Assembly: GCF_014467285.1 (NCBI RefSeq)
Contig: NZ_NKHR01000017.1
Location: 30,824 to 94,823 of the forward strand
Length of the DNA: 64,000 nucleotides
Origin: Xenorhabdus sp014467285
GTDB taxonomy: Bacteria > Pseudomonadota > Gammaproteobacteria > Enterobacterales > Enterobacteriaceae
Direction: 5' to 3'
Within the stretch, counting starts at the first letter, position 1, and each line of letters starts with the position of its first letter. A model generated the notes under the pieces. The model was not told the DNA's origin. It did not search any database and was given only the letters and a program-made list of their open reading frames with translations. The translations under genes and the position numbers were made by a program. Below are positions 34,743-44,631 of the stretch, in pieces.

Positions 34743-35300
34743 GTGATTAATGAAATCAAAAAAGACGCACAAGACCGCATGGAAAAAAGCGTCGAAGCAC
34801 TGAAAAACCAAATCAGCAAGGTTCGTACTGGCCGTGCTTCTCCTAGCCTGTTGGATGGAATCAGCGTTGAATATTATGGCGCTGCGACTCCACTGCGTCA
34901 GATTGCTAACGTCGTTGCAGAAGATGCACGTACTTTAGCGATTACCGTATTTGACCGTTCTATGACTGCGGCTGTTGAAAAAGCAATTATGGCTTCTGAT
35001 CTGGGTCTGAACCCATCTTCTGCCGGAACCATTATCCGTGTTCCATTGCCACCACTGACAGAAGAACGCCGTAAAGATCTCATTAAGGTTGTTCGTGGCG
35101 AAGCGGAGCAGGGTCGTGTCTCTATCCGTAATATTCGTCGTGATGCTAATGATAAGGTCAAGGCATTGCTGAAAGATAAAGAAATCAGTGAAGATGAAGA
35201 GCGTCGTTCACAAGATGATATTCAGAAACTGACTGATAGCTTCATTAAGAAGGTTGATGAAGCACTGGCAAATAAAGAAACCGAATTGATGGATTTCTAA
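34743..35300 (+). CDS. frr: ribosome recycling factor Frr
   Basis: 185 residues, the exact family length, GTG start at 34743. With EF-G it splits post-termination ribosomes. The two-domain, tRNA-like shape is reflected in the helical domain (1–30 and 105–185) and the β-domain with VRTGRASPSLLDGISVEYYG. It ends KVDEALANKETELMDF. A strong terminator follows. Confidence 0.97.
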   Translation: MINEIKKDAQDRMEKSVEALKNQISKVRTGRASPSLLDGISVEYYGAATPLRQIANVVAEDARTLAITVFDRSMTAAVEKAIMASDLGLNPSSAGTIIRVPLPPLTEERRKDLIKVVRGEAEQGRVSIRNIRRDANDKVKALLKDKEISEDEERRSQDDIQKLTDSFIKKVDEALANKETELMDF

Positions 35301-35325
35301 TTGCTAATGCAGGAATACAATTCAT

Positions 35326-35363
35326 AAGAACAACGCCGCAATTTTTGCGGCGTTGTTCTTATT
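35326..35363 (+). terminator. Rho-independent terminator after frr
   Basis: AAGAACAACGCCGCAA pairs with TTGCGGCGTTGTTCTT around a short T loop and is followed by ATTCTT. One of the strongest hairpins in the window. Confidence 0.88.
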
Positions 35364-35471
35364 CTTGATATTACACTTCGTATCACATTTCTTTCTCAAG
35401 CGATGGACATAGCGATCTGTACCGCTCAAACTATTGCAATTTTATATCAGTAGTATATTCAGAGTATAAAA

Positions 35472-36668
35472 ATGAAACGGTTAACTATTCTTGGCTCAAC
35501 GGGTTCGATTGGGAAAAGTACGCTTTCTGTTGTCAGAAATAACCCAACAAAATTCAAGGTAGTCGCCCTTGCTGCCGGGAAAAATATTGAAGTTATGGCA
35601 CAGCAGTGTCTGGAATTTAACCCACAATATGCAGCGATGGAAGATGAGCAATCCGCACAGGGGCTGCGCCGGTTATTGCAGGAGCAGGGAAGTCAAACCG
35701 AAGTGTTGTTCGGTAAAGATGCTATTTGTGATTTAGCTGCACTGGAAGAAGTCGATCAAGTCATGTCTGCCATTGTTGGGGTGGCCGGGTTATTACCGAC
35801 ATTGGCGGCTATCCGTAAGGGAAAACAGGTTCTGTTAGCGAATAAAGAATCCCTGATTACCAGTGGGCGTCTGTTTATGGATGCCGTTGTCCAGCATAAA
35901 GCGCAACTGTTACCTATCGATAGTGAACATAATGCTATCTTTCAGAGTTTGCCGGAAGCGGTTCAACATAACCTCGGCAATGTAAATTTGAAGGATTATG
36001 GCATTTCCAGCATTATTCTGACCGGTTCCGGTGGGCCGTTCCGTAAAACGCCGTTAGAAACATTACCTCATGTTACGCCGGATGAAGCGTGTGCTCACCC
36101 TATTTGGTCAATGGGACGTAAAATTTCTGTTGATTCGGCTACCATGATGAACAAAGGGCTGGAATATATTGAGGCGCGTTACCTGTTCAATGCGTCTGCC
36201 GATGAAATGGAAGTATTGTTACATCCCCAGTCAGTCATCCATTCCATGGTTCGCTATCAGGATGGCAGCATCATTGCACAATTGGGAACGCAAGACATGT
36301 GTACTCCAATAGCCTATGCAATGGCTTATCCTAATCGTATCTCATCTGGCGCAAAACCATTGGATTTTACCGAGCTGAGCATGCTGACCTTCGAAGCCCT
36401 CGATTATCAACGCTACCCTTGTCTAAAATTGGCCATTGAAGCTTGTAATCAAGGTCAGGCAGCAACCACAGCCTTGAATGCAGCTAACGAAGAAACCGTT
36501 GATGTTTTTTTGAAAGATGGAATTCATTTCACAGATATCGCGACAATTAATCGCTTTGTCGTGGAAAAATTAAATTTATCTGAACCTCAAAGTATTGAAG
36601 AGGTCTTAGAAATCGACAATACGGCACGGATTTTGGCGAGAGAAACCATCAGAATTTTTGCCAAATAG
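35472..36668 (+). CDS. dxr: 1-deoxy-D-xylulose 5-phosphate reductoisomerase Dxr (IspC)
   Basis: 398 residues (E. coli 398). It converts DXP to MEP with NADPH, the committed step of the non-mevalonate isoprenoid pathway. NADPH loop GSTGSIGKST (8–17); catalytic/metal region LPIDSEHNAIFQSL (~150), with Asp and Glu ligands; LTGSGGPFRKTP flexible loop (~183–195); and KGLEYIEARYLF second acidic cluster. It precedes uppS, which uses downstream products of this pathway. Confidence 0.97.
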   Translation: MKRLTILGSTGSIGKSTLSVVRNNPTKFKVVALAAGKNIEVMAQQCLEFNPQYAAMEDEQSAQGLRRLLQEQGSQTEVLFGKDAICDLAALEEVDQVMSAIVGVAGLLPTLAAIRKGKQVLLANKESLITSGRLFMDAVVQHKAQLLPIDSEHNAIFQSLPEAVQHNLGNVNLKDYGISSIILTGSGGPFRKTPLETLPHVTPDEACAHPIWSMGRKISVDSATMMNKGLEYIEARYLFNASADEMEVLLHPQSVIHSMVRYQDGSIIAQLGTQDMCTPIAYAMAYPNRISSGAKPLDFTELSMLTFEALDYQRYPCLKLAIEACNQGQAATTALNAANEETVDVFLKDGIHFTDIATINRFVVEKLNLSEPQSIEEVLEIDNTARILARETIRIFAK

Positions 36669-36836
36669 CGAATTTTGTTAATAAGTATGTGTTTGTTTGC
36701 GTTTTGGCAAATGATATAGTTCGCGGGTAAATTATAGTTGTTATAATAGCCAATTCAGTTAGTTGGTATCCGCGTTTCAATCGTGTATATCAAGGACAAA
36801 GGCTTTCATTCAGGCCGTGCCAGAAATAGCCGTGGT

Positions 36837-36874
36837 AGCCGTGATAATCATTAACACGTAACACGGCTTTTTCA
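36837..36874 (+). terminator. terminator-like hairpin after dxr
   Basis: AGCCGTG … CACGGCT arms around a partly paired loop (GATAATCATTAAC), followed by TTTTTC. The 170 bp between the dxr stop and this hairpin hold no ORF. Confidence 0.6.
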
Positions 36875-36933
36875 TGTTTGGAATAGATTGAATTCATCGA
36901 AAAGCCAGCTTAGTTATTTAAGGATTATTTTGA

Positions 36934-37686
36934 GTGATACCTCCCAGTGATAGTGACTCATTGCCAACGTTGCCCAGACATGTCGCCATTATTATGGATG
37001 GCAATGGTCGTTGGGCAAAAAAGCGTGGCAAATTAAGAGTGTTTGGTCATCGCGCAGGAGTTAAAGCTGTGCGGAGTGCCGTGAGTTTTTCAGTTAAACA
37101 TAACATTGAATCATTGACCTTATATGCTTTCAGCAGTGAAAACTGGAATCGCCCACAGCAGGAAGTCAGTTCATTGATGGAGCTGTTTGTTTTTGCTCTT
37201 GATAATGAAGTAAAGAGTCTGCATAAACACAATGTGAAATTGTCTGTTATTGGTGATATTAGTCGCTTTAGCTCACGGTTGCAGGAGCGTATCCGCCGTT
37301 CAGTTGAATTAACGGCGGACAATACCGGATTACAGCTTAATATTGCCGCTAACTATGGCGGACGTTGGGATTTAGTTCAGGGTATTAAGCAAATAGCTGA
37401 AAAAATTAAGTCAAATGAGTTGGTTTCTGAGGAAATCAGCGAGGCCACAGTAGGTAGCTTCATTAATTTAAGTCAGCAGCCTGAAGTTGATCTGGTCATT
37501 CGAACCGGAGGCGAACATCGTATCAGTAATTTCCTGTTATGGCAGATAGCTTATGCAGAATTGTATTTCACCGATATACTTTGGCCTGATTTTGATGAAA
37601 CTTCTTTTGAAGGTGCAATTAATGCCTTTGCCAAACGAGAACGCCGATTTGGCGGAACACCAGACGATGCCGAAGTGGGATCATAG
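36934..37686 (+). CDS. uppS: undecaprenyl diphosphate synthase UppS (IspU)
   Basis: 250 residues from GTG 36934, with AAGGA ~10 nt upstream. A cis-prenyltransferase making the C55 lipid carrier for peptidoglycan, O-antigen and ECA. Catalytic Asp22 lies in IIMDGNGRWAKKRG; also FGHRAGVKAVR, LTLYAFSSENW (~75–85) and the conserved IRTGGEHRISNFLLWQ (~190–205), followed by ELYF. It ends 9 bp before cdsA. Confidence 0.96.
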   Translation: MIPPSDSDSLPTLPRHVAIIMDGNGRWAKKRGKLRVFGHRAGVKAVRSAVSFSVKHNIESLTLYAFSSENWNRPQQEVSSLMELFVFALDNEVKSLHKHNVKLSVIGDISRFSSRLQERIRRSVELTADNTGLQLNIAANYGGRWDLVQGIKQIAEKIKSNELVSEEISEATVGSFINLSQQPEVDLVIRTGGEHRISNFLLWQIAYAELYFTDILWPDFDETSFEGAINAFAKRERRFGGTPDDAEVGS

Positions 37687-37695
37687 GAGGAGAAC

Positions 37696-38559
37696 TTGCT
37701 GAAGTACCGTCTTTTAACTACGTTGATATTGATTCCACTTGTTGTAGCAGCATTGTTTTTCCTTCCCCCATCAGGATTTGGATTGGTTGTCATTGCTGTT
37801 TCAGCGCTTGCCGCATGGGAATGGGGGCAATTTGCTGGTCTCTTCACTCAAGCTAAACGTATTACGCTGGCTGTATTATGTGCCGTAGGATTACTGGCTT
37901 TACAATACTCTTTGTCAGATTTTTCTCATCTTATTGAAAAACCGCAAATTGTATATCTGTTGTGGGCAGGCATGCTTTGGTGGGTAGCCGCAATTTTATT
38001 GGTGGTTACTTACCCTGCTTCTGCTTCCGTCTGGAAGTCATCGGTTGTTTTGCGCCTGCTGTTTGGCGTTCTGACTATCGTGCCATTTTATTGTGGAATG
38101 ATGGTACTGCGTACCCAGGGTTATGAAAACAATACCTATGATGGAGCATGGTGGCTGCTGTATGTCATGTTGCTGGTATGGGCTGCTGATTCCGGTGCTT
38201 ATATTTTTGGCCGCACTATGGGTAAGCACAAAATGGCACCAAAAGTGTCACCGGGTAAGACCCTTGAAGGGCTTGTTGGTGGGCTGTTAACTGCTGCACT
38301 GATTTCATGGCTGTTCGGTAAATTTGCTCCCGTACCTGCAATGCCGGAACACTTGTTGTTGATTTCTACGGTGGTCGTTATTGCCTCGGTCTTTGGTGAT
38401 CTGACCGAAAGCATGTTCAAGCGGGAATCAGGGATTAAAGACAGTAGTCAATTGATTCCGGGACATGGCGGAGTCATGGATAGGGTAGATAGCTTAACAG
38501 CGGCCATCCCTGTATTTGCGGGTTTGGTCATGTTAATTTCTTCTGGATTTGCTCTCTGA
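37696..38559 (+). CDS. cdsA: phosphatidate cytidylyltransferase CdsA
   Basis: 287 residues from TTG 37696, directly behind a strong AGGAGG (37685–37690), which fixes the start. It is the inner-membrane enzyme making CDP-diacylglycerol from phosphatidic acid and CTP. Eight or so TM segments; the family signature SMFKRESGIKDSSQLIPGHG then GVMDRVDS lies at ~239–265. It is ten bases before rseP. Confidence 0.95.
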   Translation: MLKYRLLTTLILIPLVVAALFFLPPSGFGLVVIAVSALAAWEWGQFAGLFTQAKRITLAVLCAVGLLALQYSLSDFSHLIEKPQIVYLLWAGMLWWVAAILLVVTYPASASVWKSSVVLRLLFGVLTIVPFYCGMMVLRTQGYENNTYDGAWWLLYVMLLVWAADSGAYIFGRTMGKHKMAPKVSPGKTLEGLVGGLLTAALISWLFGKFAPVPAMPEHLLLISTVVVIASVFGDLTESMFKRESGIKDSSQLIPGHGGVMDRVDSLTAAIPVFAGLVMLISSGFAL

Positions 38560-38568
38560 GGGTACATA

Positions 38569-39921
38569 ATGGATATTCTCTGGAATCTGGCTGCATTTAT
38601 TATTGCGTTGGGTGTTCTCATCACAGTGCATGAGTTTGGTCATTTTTGGGTTGCCAGACGATGTGGTATTTACGTTGAACGCTTTTCCATCGGGTTTGGT
38701 AAAGTGCTTTGGCGTCGTACAGATAAACAGGGGACTGAATACGTTATTGCCCTTATTCCGCTTGGCGGATATGTCAAGATGCTCGACGAACGGGTGGGGG
38801 ATGTTTCGCCCGAACGTCGTCATATGGCATTCAACAATAAAACCATCGGCCAGCGCGCGGCAGTGATCAGTGCCGGGCCAATTGCAAACTTCATTCTGGC
38901 GGTTATCGCTTATTGGTTGGTTTTTGTGATTGGCGTGCCATCTGTACGCCCTGTGGTGTTGGATGTTAAGCCAGATTCTATTGCCGCACAGGCAAATATT
39001 TTGCCCGGAATGGAACTAAAAGCTGTTGATGGTATCGAAACCTCTGATTGGAATTCGGTACGTCTTGCTATGGTAAGTAAAGTGGGTGAGGCATCTGTAT
39101 CCATGGATGTTACGCCAGTGGATGCCACTGACAGTATTCAAAAGACACTGGATTTACGCGGATGGGCATTCGACCCATCTAAGCAGGACGTTTTGCTGTC
39201 TTTGGGCATCATGCCTGTTGTTCCGCGAATCAGTTCGCAAGTGGAGAAAGTTTACCCTGCTTCACCTGCTGAAAAAGCCGGTTTACAGCCGGGAGACAGA
39301 ATCGTTAAAGTCAATGGTCAGGATGTAGATGTCTGGCACACTTTTTCATCATTTGTCAGGAAGAATCCCAATATTCCTCTAAAATTGGACGTTGCGAGAG
39401 CTGGAGGCATGATTTCCCTGTCTCTGATTCCTGAGGTCAAAAAATTATCCGATGGCCGTGAGGAAGGATTTGCGGGTACTGAACTGAAGGTCATTCCATT
39501 GGCCGATGAATACAAAGTGGTTCAACAGTACGGGCCTTTTTCTGCCATTTATGAGGCAGGGGATAAAACTTGGCAATTAATGAAGCTGACCGTCAATATG
39601 CTAGGCAAATTAATTGTGGGTGATGTGAAACTTAATAACTTAAGTGGCCCGATTTCCATTGCCAAAGGTGCCGGAGTATCGGCTGATTCTGGCTTGGTGT
39701 ATTATTTGATGTTTTTGGCGCTGATTAGCGTCAACCTTGGGATCATTAACCTGTTCCCATTACCTGTACTAGATGGTGGACACTTGCTTTTCCTTGCAAT
39801 CGAAAAGATCAAGGGAGGGCCGGTCTCCGAGCGTGTACAAGACTTCAGTTATCGCATTGGTGCTGTATTGCTGGTGTTATTAATGGGGCTTGCACTTTTC
39901 AATGATTTCTCCCGCTTTTAA
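38569..39921 (+). CDS. rseP: site-2 protease RseP
   Basis: 450 residues, as in E. coli. An intramembrane zinc protease that cuts RseA (releasing σE) and cleared signal peptides. HEFGH at 21–25 in the first TM segment; the third zinc ligand is in LPVLDGGHL (~398–406). Two periplasmic PDZ domains run ~115–310 (PASPAEKAGLQPGDRIVKVNGQDV in the second). The stop is embedded in a small CCCGC…GCGGG hairpin, 35 bp before bamA. Confidence 0.96.
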   Translation: MDILWNLAAFIIALGVLITVHEFGHFWVARRCGIYVERFSIGFGKVLWRRTDKQGTEYVIALIPLGGYVKMLDERVGDVSPERRHMAFNNKTIGQRAAVISAGPIANFILAVIAYWLVFVIGVPSVRPVVLDVKPDSIAAQANILPGMELKAVDGIETSDWNSVRLAMVSKVGEASVSMDVTPVDATDSIQKTLDLRGWAFDPSKQDVLLSLGIMPVVPRISSQVEKVYPASPAEKAGLQPGDRIVKVNGQDVDVWHTFSSFVRKNPNIPLKLDVARAGGMISLSLIPEVKKLSDGREEGFAGTELKVIPLADEYKVVQQYGPFSAIYEAGDKTWQLMKLTVNMLGKLIVGDVKLNNLSGPISIAKGAGVSADSGLVYYLMFLALISVNLGIINLFPLPVLDGGHLLFLAIEKIKGGPVSERVQDFSYRIGAVLLVLLMGLALFNDFSRF

Positions 39922-39955
39922 GGCGGGAGACCGGTTAGGAAAACGCATAACAACG

Positions 39956-42346
39956 ATGGCGATGAAAAAGTTGCTCATAGCGTCGCTGCTGTTCGGCAGC
40001 GCCACTGCATACGGTTCAGACGGATTCATAGTTCAGGACATTCATTTTGAGGGTCTTCAACGTGTCACCGTTGGTGCAGCATTACTGAACATGCCAGTTC
40101 GGGTCGGTGATACGGTTAGCGATGAAGATATTAGTCGCACGATTCACGCACTGTTCTCAACTGGGAACTTTGAAGATGTTCGTGTCTTACGTGATGGCAA
40201 TTCACTTGTCGTTCAGGTAAAAGAACGACCGACTATCGCCAGTATCACTTTTTCCGGTAATAAATCGGTGAAAGATGACATGCTTAAGCAGAATCTTGAA
40301 GCGTCGCGTGTTCGTGTTGGTGAAGCCCTTGACCGCACTATGCTGTCCAATATTGAAAAAGGGCTGGAAGATTTTTACTACAGTGTTGGTAAATACAACG
40401 CGACAGTGAAAGCTGTTGTCACGCCGCTGCCCCGCAACCGTGTTGACTTGAAACTTGTTTTTTCTGAAGGTGTTTCTGCCAAAATTCAACAAATTAATAT
40501 TGTTGGTAATAAAGCCTTTTCGACCAAAGAGCTGCTGAATAGTTTCCAGCTCAGGGACGATGTTCCTTGGTGGAACATGACGGCTGATCAGAAATATCAG
40601 AAACAAAAACTATCTGGTGACCTTGAAACCCTGCGCAGTTTTTATCTTGACCGAGGCTATGCCCGTTTCAACATTGATTCAACCCAAGTCAATCTGACAC
40701 CAGATAAGAAAGACATTTATATTACCGTCAATATCACCGAAGGTGATCAATACAAAATATCAAATGTTGATTTAAACGGTAATTTGGCTGGCTATCAGTC
40801 ACAGATACAGGAATTCACTAACATTGAGCCGGGATCATTATATAACGGTGCAGAAGTGACCAAGATGGAAACCGCCATCAAAAATCTGCTTGGTCGCTAT
40901 GGTTATGCTTATCCCCGCGTAATGACTCAACCTGAAATCAATGATGCTGATAAAACCGTTAAGCTGCATGTCAATGTCGATGCCGGCAACCGTTTCTATG
41001 TGCGCAAGATTCGCTTTACAGGTAATGATATTAGTAAAGACTCAGTGCTGCGCCGTGAAATGCGTCAGATGGAAGGGGCATGGTTAGGTAGTGATCAGGT
41101 TGAGCAGGGCAAAGAACGCTTAAATCGACTCGGCTATTTTGAATCTGTTGATGTGGATACTGAACGTGTATCGGGTAGCCCAGATCAGGTTGATATCGTT
41201 TATAAAGTCAAAGAACGTAATACCGGTTCCATGAACTTTGGTGTTGGTTTCGGTACGGAAAGTGGCGTGAGTTTCCAAATCGGTCTTCAGCAGGATAACT
41301 GGTTGGGAACGGGGAACTCCGTAGGTATCAGCGCCAGTAAAAATGACTATTCAACGTCGGCTGATTTATCTATGACCGATCCTTACTTCACCGTCAATGG
41401 GGTCAGTTTGGGTGGTCGCGTGTTTTATAATGACTTCCGTGCTGATGATGCTGACCTTTCGAACTATACCAACAAAGCATATGGTACAGAGGGGGTGCTC
41501 GGCTTCCCATTGAATGAAAATAATTCTCTGGCGTTGAGACTGGGCTATGTACATAACTCCCTGTCCAACATGCGTCCACAAGTCGCGATGTGGCGTTATC
41601 TGGATAAAATGGGTAAAAAACGGGGATATGATGACAAGGCGAAATTCGATACCAATGATTTATCTCTGACATTGGGATGGAGTTATAACAGCCTTGACCG
41701 TGGTTTCTTCCCAACTTCAGGTATCAGATCATCTCTGGATACCAAGGTGACAATTCCTGGTTCTGACAACCAGTTCTATAAAATCACTTGGAACGCGACA
41801 GGTTATTATCCTCTTGATGATGATCATTCATGGGTGATGATGGGACGTACACGTCTGGGGTATGGTGGTGGTTTTGGTGGCAAAGAAATACCATTCTATG
41901 AAAATTTCTATGCCGGTGGCCCTAGCAGTGTTCGTGGTTTCCGCTCGAATAATATCGGCCCGAAAGCTATTTATTTAAATAACCAGGGTGAGCTAGATAC
42001 AAATAACCCATCCCGTGATGCCGTGGGGGGGAACGCGGTAGCGGTTGCGAGTTTCGAGCTGGTTACGCCAACGCCGTTCCTGGATGCTAAATATTCTAAT
42101 TCCGTTCGAACTTCATTGTTTGTGGATGCGGGAACGGTTTGGGATACGAGTTGGGATACTAATTGGGCTAAGACTCACGGGATGCCCGACTACAGCAAAC
42201 CAAACAATATCCGTGTTTCAACTGGTATTGCTCTGCAATGGCTGTCACCGTTAGGGCCGCTGAGCTTCTCTTATGCGAAGCCAATTAAGGATCACAAAGG
42301 TGATAGATCTGAGCAGTTCCAGTTTAACATTGGCGGATCTTGGTAA
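39956..42346 (+). CDS. bamA: outer-membrane assembly factor BamA
   Basis: 796 residues from ATG 39956 (MAMKKLLIASLLF), matching the E. coli start; a longer frame overlaps rseP and is not used. Signal peptide ~1–20, then five POTRA domains (~24–420) and a 16-strand β-barrel of the Omp85 family. The barrel-lid VRGF motif (SSVRGFRSN) is near residue 660. The final aromatic GSW is the OMP C-terminal signal. Essential for folding outer-membrane proteins with BamBCDE; the neighbours skp and rseP work in the same envelope-stress circuit. Confidence 0.96.
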   Translation: MAMKKLLIASLLFGSATAYGSDGFIVQDIHFEGLQRVTVGAALLNMPVRVGDTVSDEDISRTIHALFSTGNFEDVRVLRDGNSLVVQVKERPTIASITFSGNKSVKDDMLKQNLEASRVRVGEALDRTMLSNIEKGLEDFYYSVGKYNATVKAVVTPLPRNRVDLKLVFSEGVSAKIQQINIVGNKAFSTKELLNSFQLRDDVPWWNMTADQKYQKQKLSGDLETLRSFYLDRGYARFNIDSTQVNLTPDKKDIYITVNITEGDQYKISNVDLNGNLAGYQSQIQEFTNIEPGSLYNGAEVTKMETAIKNLLGRYGYAYPRVMTQPEINDADKTVKLHVNVDAGNRFYVRKIRFTGNDISKDSVLRREMRQMEGAWLGSDQVEQGKERLNRLGYFESVDVDTERVSGSPDQVDIVYKVKERNTGSMNFGVGFGTESGVSFQIGLQQDNWLGTGNSVGISASKNDYSTSADLSMTDPYFTVNGVSLGGRVFYNDFRADDADLSNYTNKAYGTEGVLGFPLNENNSLALRLGYVHNSLSNMRPQVAMWRYLDKMGKKRGYDDKAKFDTNDLSLTLGWSYNSLDRGFFPTSGIRSSLDTKVTIPGSDNQFYKITWNATGYYPLDDDHSWVMMGRTRLGYGGGFGGKEIPFYENFYAGGPSSVRGFRSNNIGPKAIYLNNQGELDTNNPSRDAVGGNAVAVASFELVTPTPFLDAKYSNSVRTSLFVDAGTVWDTSWDTNWAKTHGMPDYSKPNNIRVSTGIALQWLSPLGPLSFSYAKPIKDHKGDRSEQFQFNIGGSW

Positions 42347-42497
42347 TAATTAATCTTTTTTGGTAAAAAATCGCTCTATTATTATATAGGGCGACATTTA
42401 GGGTGTCCCAGATTCCGATTGGCATATAAAATAGCCTGATAGGGTAAGCTCTAAATTTTCCAATTTGTAAAAATAGCGTGGGTCAAAGGAGTTTATA

Positions 42498-42995
42498 GTG
42501 AAAAAAGTATTATGTGCAGTAGGCCTGGGTATGGCATTAGCGTTCTCTGCGGGTGTTCAGGCAGCAGATAAAATCGCTTTAGTGAATGTTGCTGAAGTTT
42601 TTCAACAGTTGCCAGCCCGTGAAGCTGTGGCAAAACAGTTGGACAACGAGTTTAAAGGCCGTACAACTGAATTGCAGCGCATGGAATCAGATTTGCAGAC
42701 CAAGCTCCAGAAATTGCAGCGTGATGGCTCAACTATGAAAGCCAGTGAACGTGAAAAATTAGAAAAAGAAGTTGTGGCGAAACGTGATGAATTTGCCCAG
42801 AAAGCACAATCTTTGGAAAACGATAGCCGTCGTCGCCAATTGGAAGAGCGCAACAAAATCCTGATCCGTATTCAGGATGCGGTTAAAGTTGTTGCAGGTA
42901 AAGAAGGTTACGATCTTGTTCTTGATGCGAATGCCGCTGTGTATTCTGCGTCTGGTAAAGATATCACCGCAGAAGTACTGAAACAGGTTAAATAA
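42498..42995 (+). CDS. skp: periplasmic chaperone Skp
   Basis: 165 residues. Signal peptide ~1–22 (…FSAGVQA|ADK). The mature protein has the β-strand core IALVNVAEVFQQLP and a long coiled-coil tentacle (~45–125) rich in K/E/R, typical of the trimeric 'jellyfish' chaperone that carries unfolded OMPs to BamA. It is 150 bp after bamA and 4 bp before lpxD. Confidence 0.95.
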   Translation: MKKVLCAVGLGMALAFSAGVQAADKIALVNVAEVFQQLPAREAVAKQLDNEFKGRTTELQRMESDLQTKLQKLQRDGSTMKASEREKLEKEVVAKRDEFAQKAQSLENDSRRRQLEERNKILIRIQDAVKVVAGKEGYDLVLDANAAVYSASGKDITAEVLKQVK

Positions 42996-42999
42996 GTAG

Positions 43000-44028
43000 A
43001 TGGTTTCAATTCGATTGGCTGATCTCGCTCAGCAGTTGAATGCGCAGTTGCATGGTGATGGCGATATCGTCATCACCGGTATTGCACCGATGCAGTCAGC
43101 AAATAGCGAACAAATTACATTTTTATCTGATAGCCGTTATACTGACAAACTTGTTGAGTGTCAGGCAGCGGCTGTTGTGCTACGTGAAGCCGACCTTCCT
43201 CACTGCAAGGTTGCCGCATTGGTTGTCAAAGATCCTTATCTTGCCTATGCCCGTATGGCGCAAATTATGGATACAACACCACAGCCTGCGCAGGATATCC
43301 ACCCATCAGCGGTTATTTCTCCCGATGCGGTTTTGGGCAAAAATGTGGCGGTTGGCGCAAATGCTGTTATCGAATCTGGTGTTGAACTTGGTGATAATGT
43401 CATCATCGGGGCAGGTTGCTTTATTGGTAAGAATGCACGAATTGGTGCGGGTACTCGTCTTTGGGCCAATGTATCGGTATACCATAACGTTGAAATGGGT
43501 GAGTCCTGTTTGATCCAATCAGGAACTGTTATAGGTTCTGATGGTTTTGGTTATGCCAATGAACGTGGAAATTGGATTAAAATCCCACAGTTAGGCACTG
43601 TAATCATTGGGAACAAAGTTGAAATCGGCGCGTGTACAACTATTGACCGTGGTGCGTTGGATAACACAGTCATTGGCAATGGTGTTATCATAGACAACCA
43701 ATGCCAGATCGCTCATAACGTGACAATCGGAGACAACACCGCAGTGGCGGGTGGTGTCATTATGGCGGGCAGCCTGAAAATTGGTCGTTACTGTATGATC
43801 GGTGGTGCAAGTGTTATTAATGGACACATGAGTATCTGTGATAAAGTAACCGTGACGGGTATGAGCATGGTGATGCGCCCCATTACAGAGCCTGGTGTTT
43901 ATTCGTCGGGTATCCCATTACAACCGAACAAAACTTGGCGTAAGACTGCCGCTTTAGTCATGGGTATCAATGACATGAACAAGCGCTTGAAGTCAGTGGA
44001 ACGCCGATTGGAAGGTGAAAACGAGTAA
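43000..44028 (+). CDS. lpxD: UDP-3-O-(3-hydroxyacyl)glucosamine N-acyltransferase LpxD
   Basis: 342 residues (E. coli 341). Third step of lipid A synthesis. The N-terminal uridine-binding domain (~1–100) is followed by a hexapeptide-repeat β-helix (~105–300); catalytic His in QIAHNVTIG (~238) and a C-terminal helix (NDMNKRLKSVERRLEG). It starts 4 bp after skp. A palindromic intergenic region follows before fabZ. Confidence 0.96.
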   Translation: MVSIRLADLAQQLNAQLHGDGDIVITGIAPMQSANSEQITFLSDSRYTDKLVECQAAAVVLREADLPHCKVAALVVKDPYLAYARMAQIMDTTPQPAQDIHPSAVISPDAVLGKNVAVGANAVIESGVELGDNVIIGAGCFIGKNARIGAGTRLWANVSVYHNVEMGESCLIQSGTVIGSDGFGYANERGNWIKIPQLGTVIIGNKVEIGACTTIDRGALDNTVIGNGVIIDNQCQIAHNVTIGDNTAVAGGVIMAGSLKIGRYCMIGGASVINGHMSICDKVTVTGMSMVMRPITEPGVYSSGIPLQPNKTWRKTAALVMGINDMNKRLKSVERRLEGENE

Positions 44029-44088
44029 TCATACTACATTTGATTAGACGTTTTTAATCAGCATTTTTGGTTGTGCTTTTAATTTTTG

Positions 44089-44130
44089 CGGCCTGCCTGA
44101 TAACTCTAAATTTAGAGTTAACGCAGGCCG
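44089..44130. repeat. nested palindrome between lpxD and fabZ
   Basis: A perfect 20-bp palindrome TAACTCTAAATTTAGAGTTA (44101–44120) is framed by CGGCCTGC (44089–44096) and GCAGGCCG (44123–44130). It can form a cruciform or a long mRNA hairpin. Neither strand has a T-run after it, so it is not a standard terminator. Confidence 0.85.
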
Positions 44131-44175
44131 TGTCGTTAATACAATGATTCTTATATAGACAGGAAGAGTATTTAG

Positions 44176-44628
44176 ATGAGTAATAGTCATACTCTGCAAA
44201 TTGAAGAAATTTTAGATTTACTGCCTCATCGCTATCCATTTTTGTTGGTAGATCGTGTTTTGGATTTTGAAGCAGGTAAATTTTTACGCGCAGTCAAGAA
44301 TGTATCGTTCAATGAGCCATTCTTTCAGGGGCACTTCCCGGGTAAACCTATTTTCCCGGGTGTTCTGATCCTTGAAGCAATGGCTCAAGCCACCGGAATT
44401 CTGGCATTCAAAAGTGTAGGGTCACTTAAGCCGGGTGAATTGTATTACTTTGCAGCTATTGATGGTGCCCGATTCAAGCGCCCAGTGCTGCCGGGTGATC
44501 AATTGGTGATGGATGTTGAGTTTATTAAAGAACGTCGCGGTGTTGCGCGTTTCAGAGGCGTAGCGAAAGTCGATGGGGAATTGGCTTGCGAAGCGGAAAT
44601 GATGTGTGCTCGCCGCCGTGAGGAATAA
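44176..44628 (+). CDS. fabZ: (3R)-hydroxyacyl-ACP dehydratase FabZ
   Basis: 150 residues. Hot-dog fold dehydratase of fatty-acid elongation. Catalytic His in FQGHFPGKPIFPG (~54) and Glu in LILEAMAQATG (~68). It shares 3-hydroxymyristoyl-ACP with the LpxA/LpxD branch, which explains the clustering. The stop is 3 bp before lpxA. Confidence 0.96.
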   Translation: MSNSHTLQIEEILDLLPHRYPFLLVDRVLDFEAGKFLRAVKNVSFNEPFFQGHFPGKPIFPGVLILEAMAQATGILAFKSVGSLKPGELYYFAAIDGARFKRPVLPGDQLVMDVEFIKERRGVARFRGVAKVDGELACEAEMMCARRREE

Positions 44629-44631
44629 TCC

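Noticed and set aside
39890..39955. N-terminal extension of bamA overlapping rseP
   Set aside because: The signal peptide begins MAMKKLLIASLLF at 39956, exactly as in E. coli; the extension would bury it.
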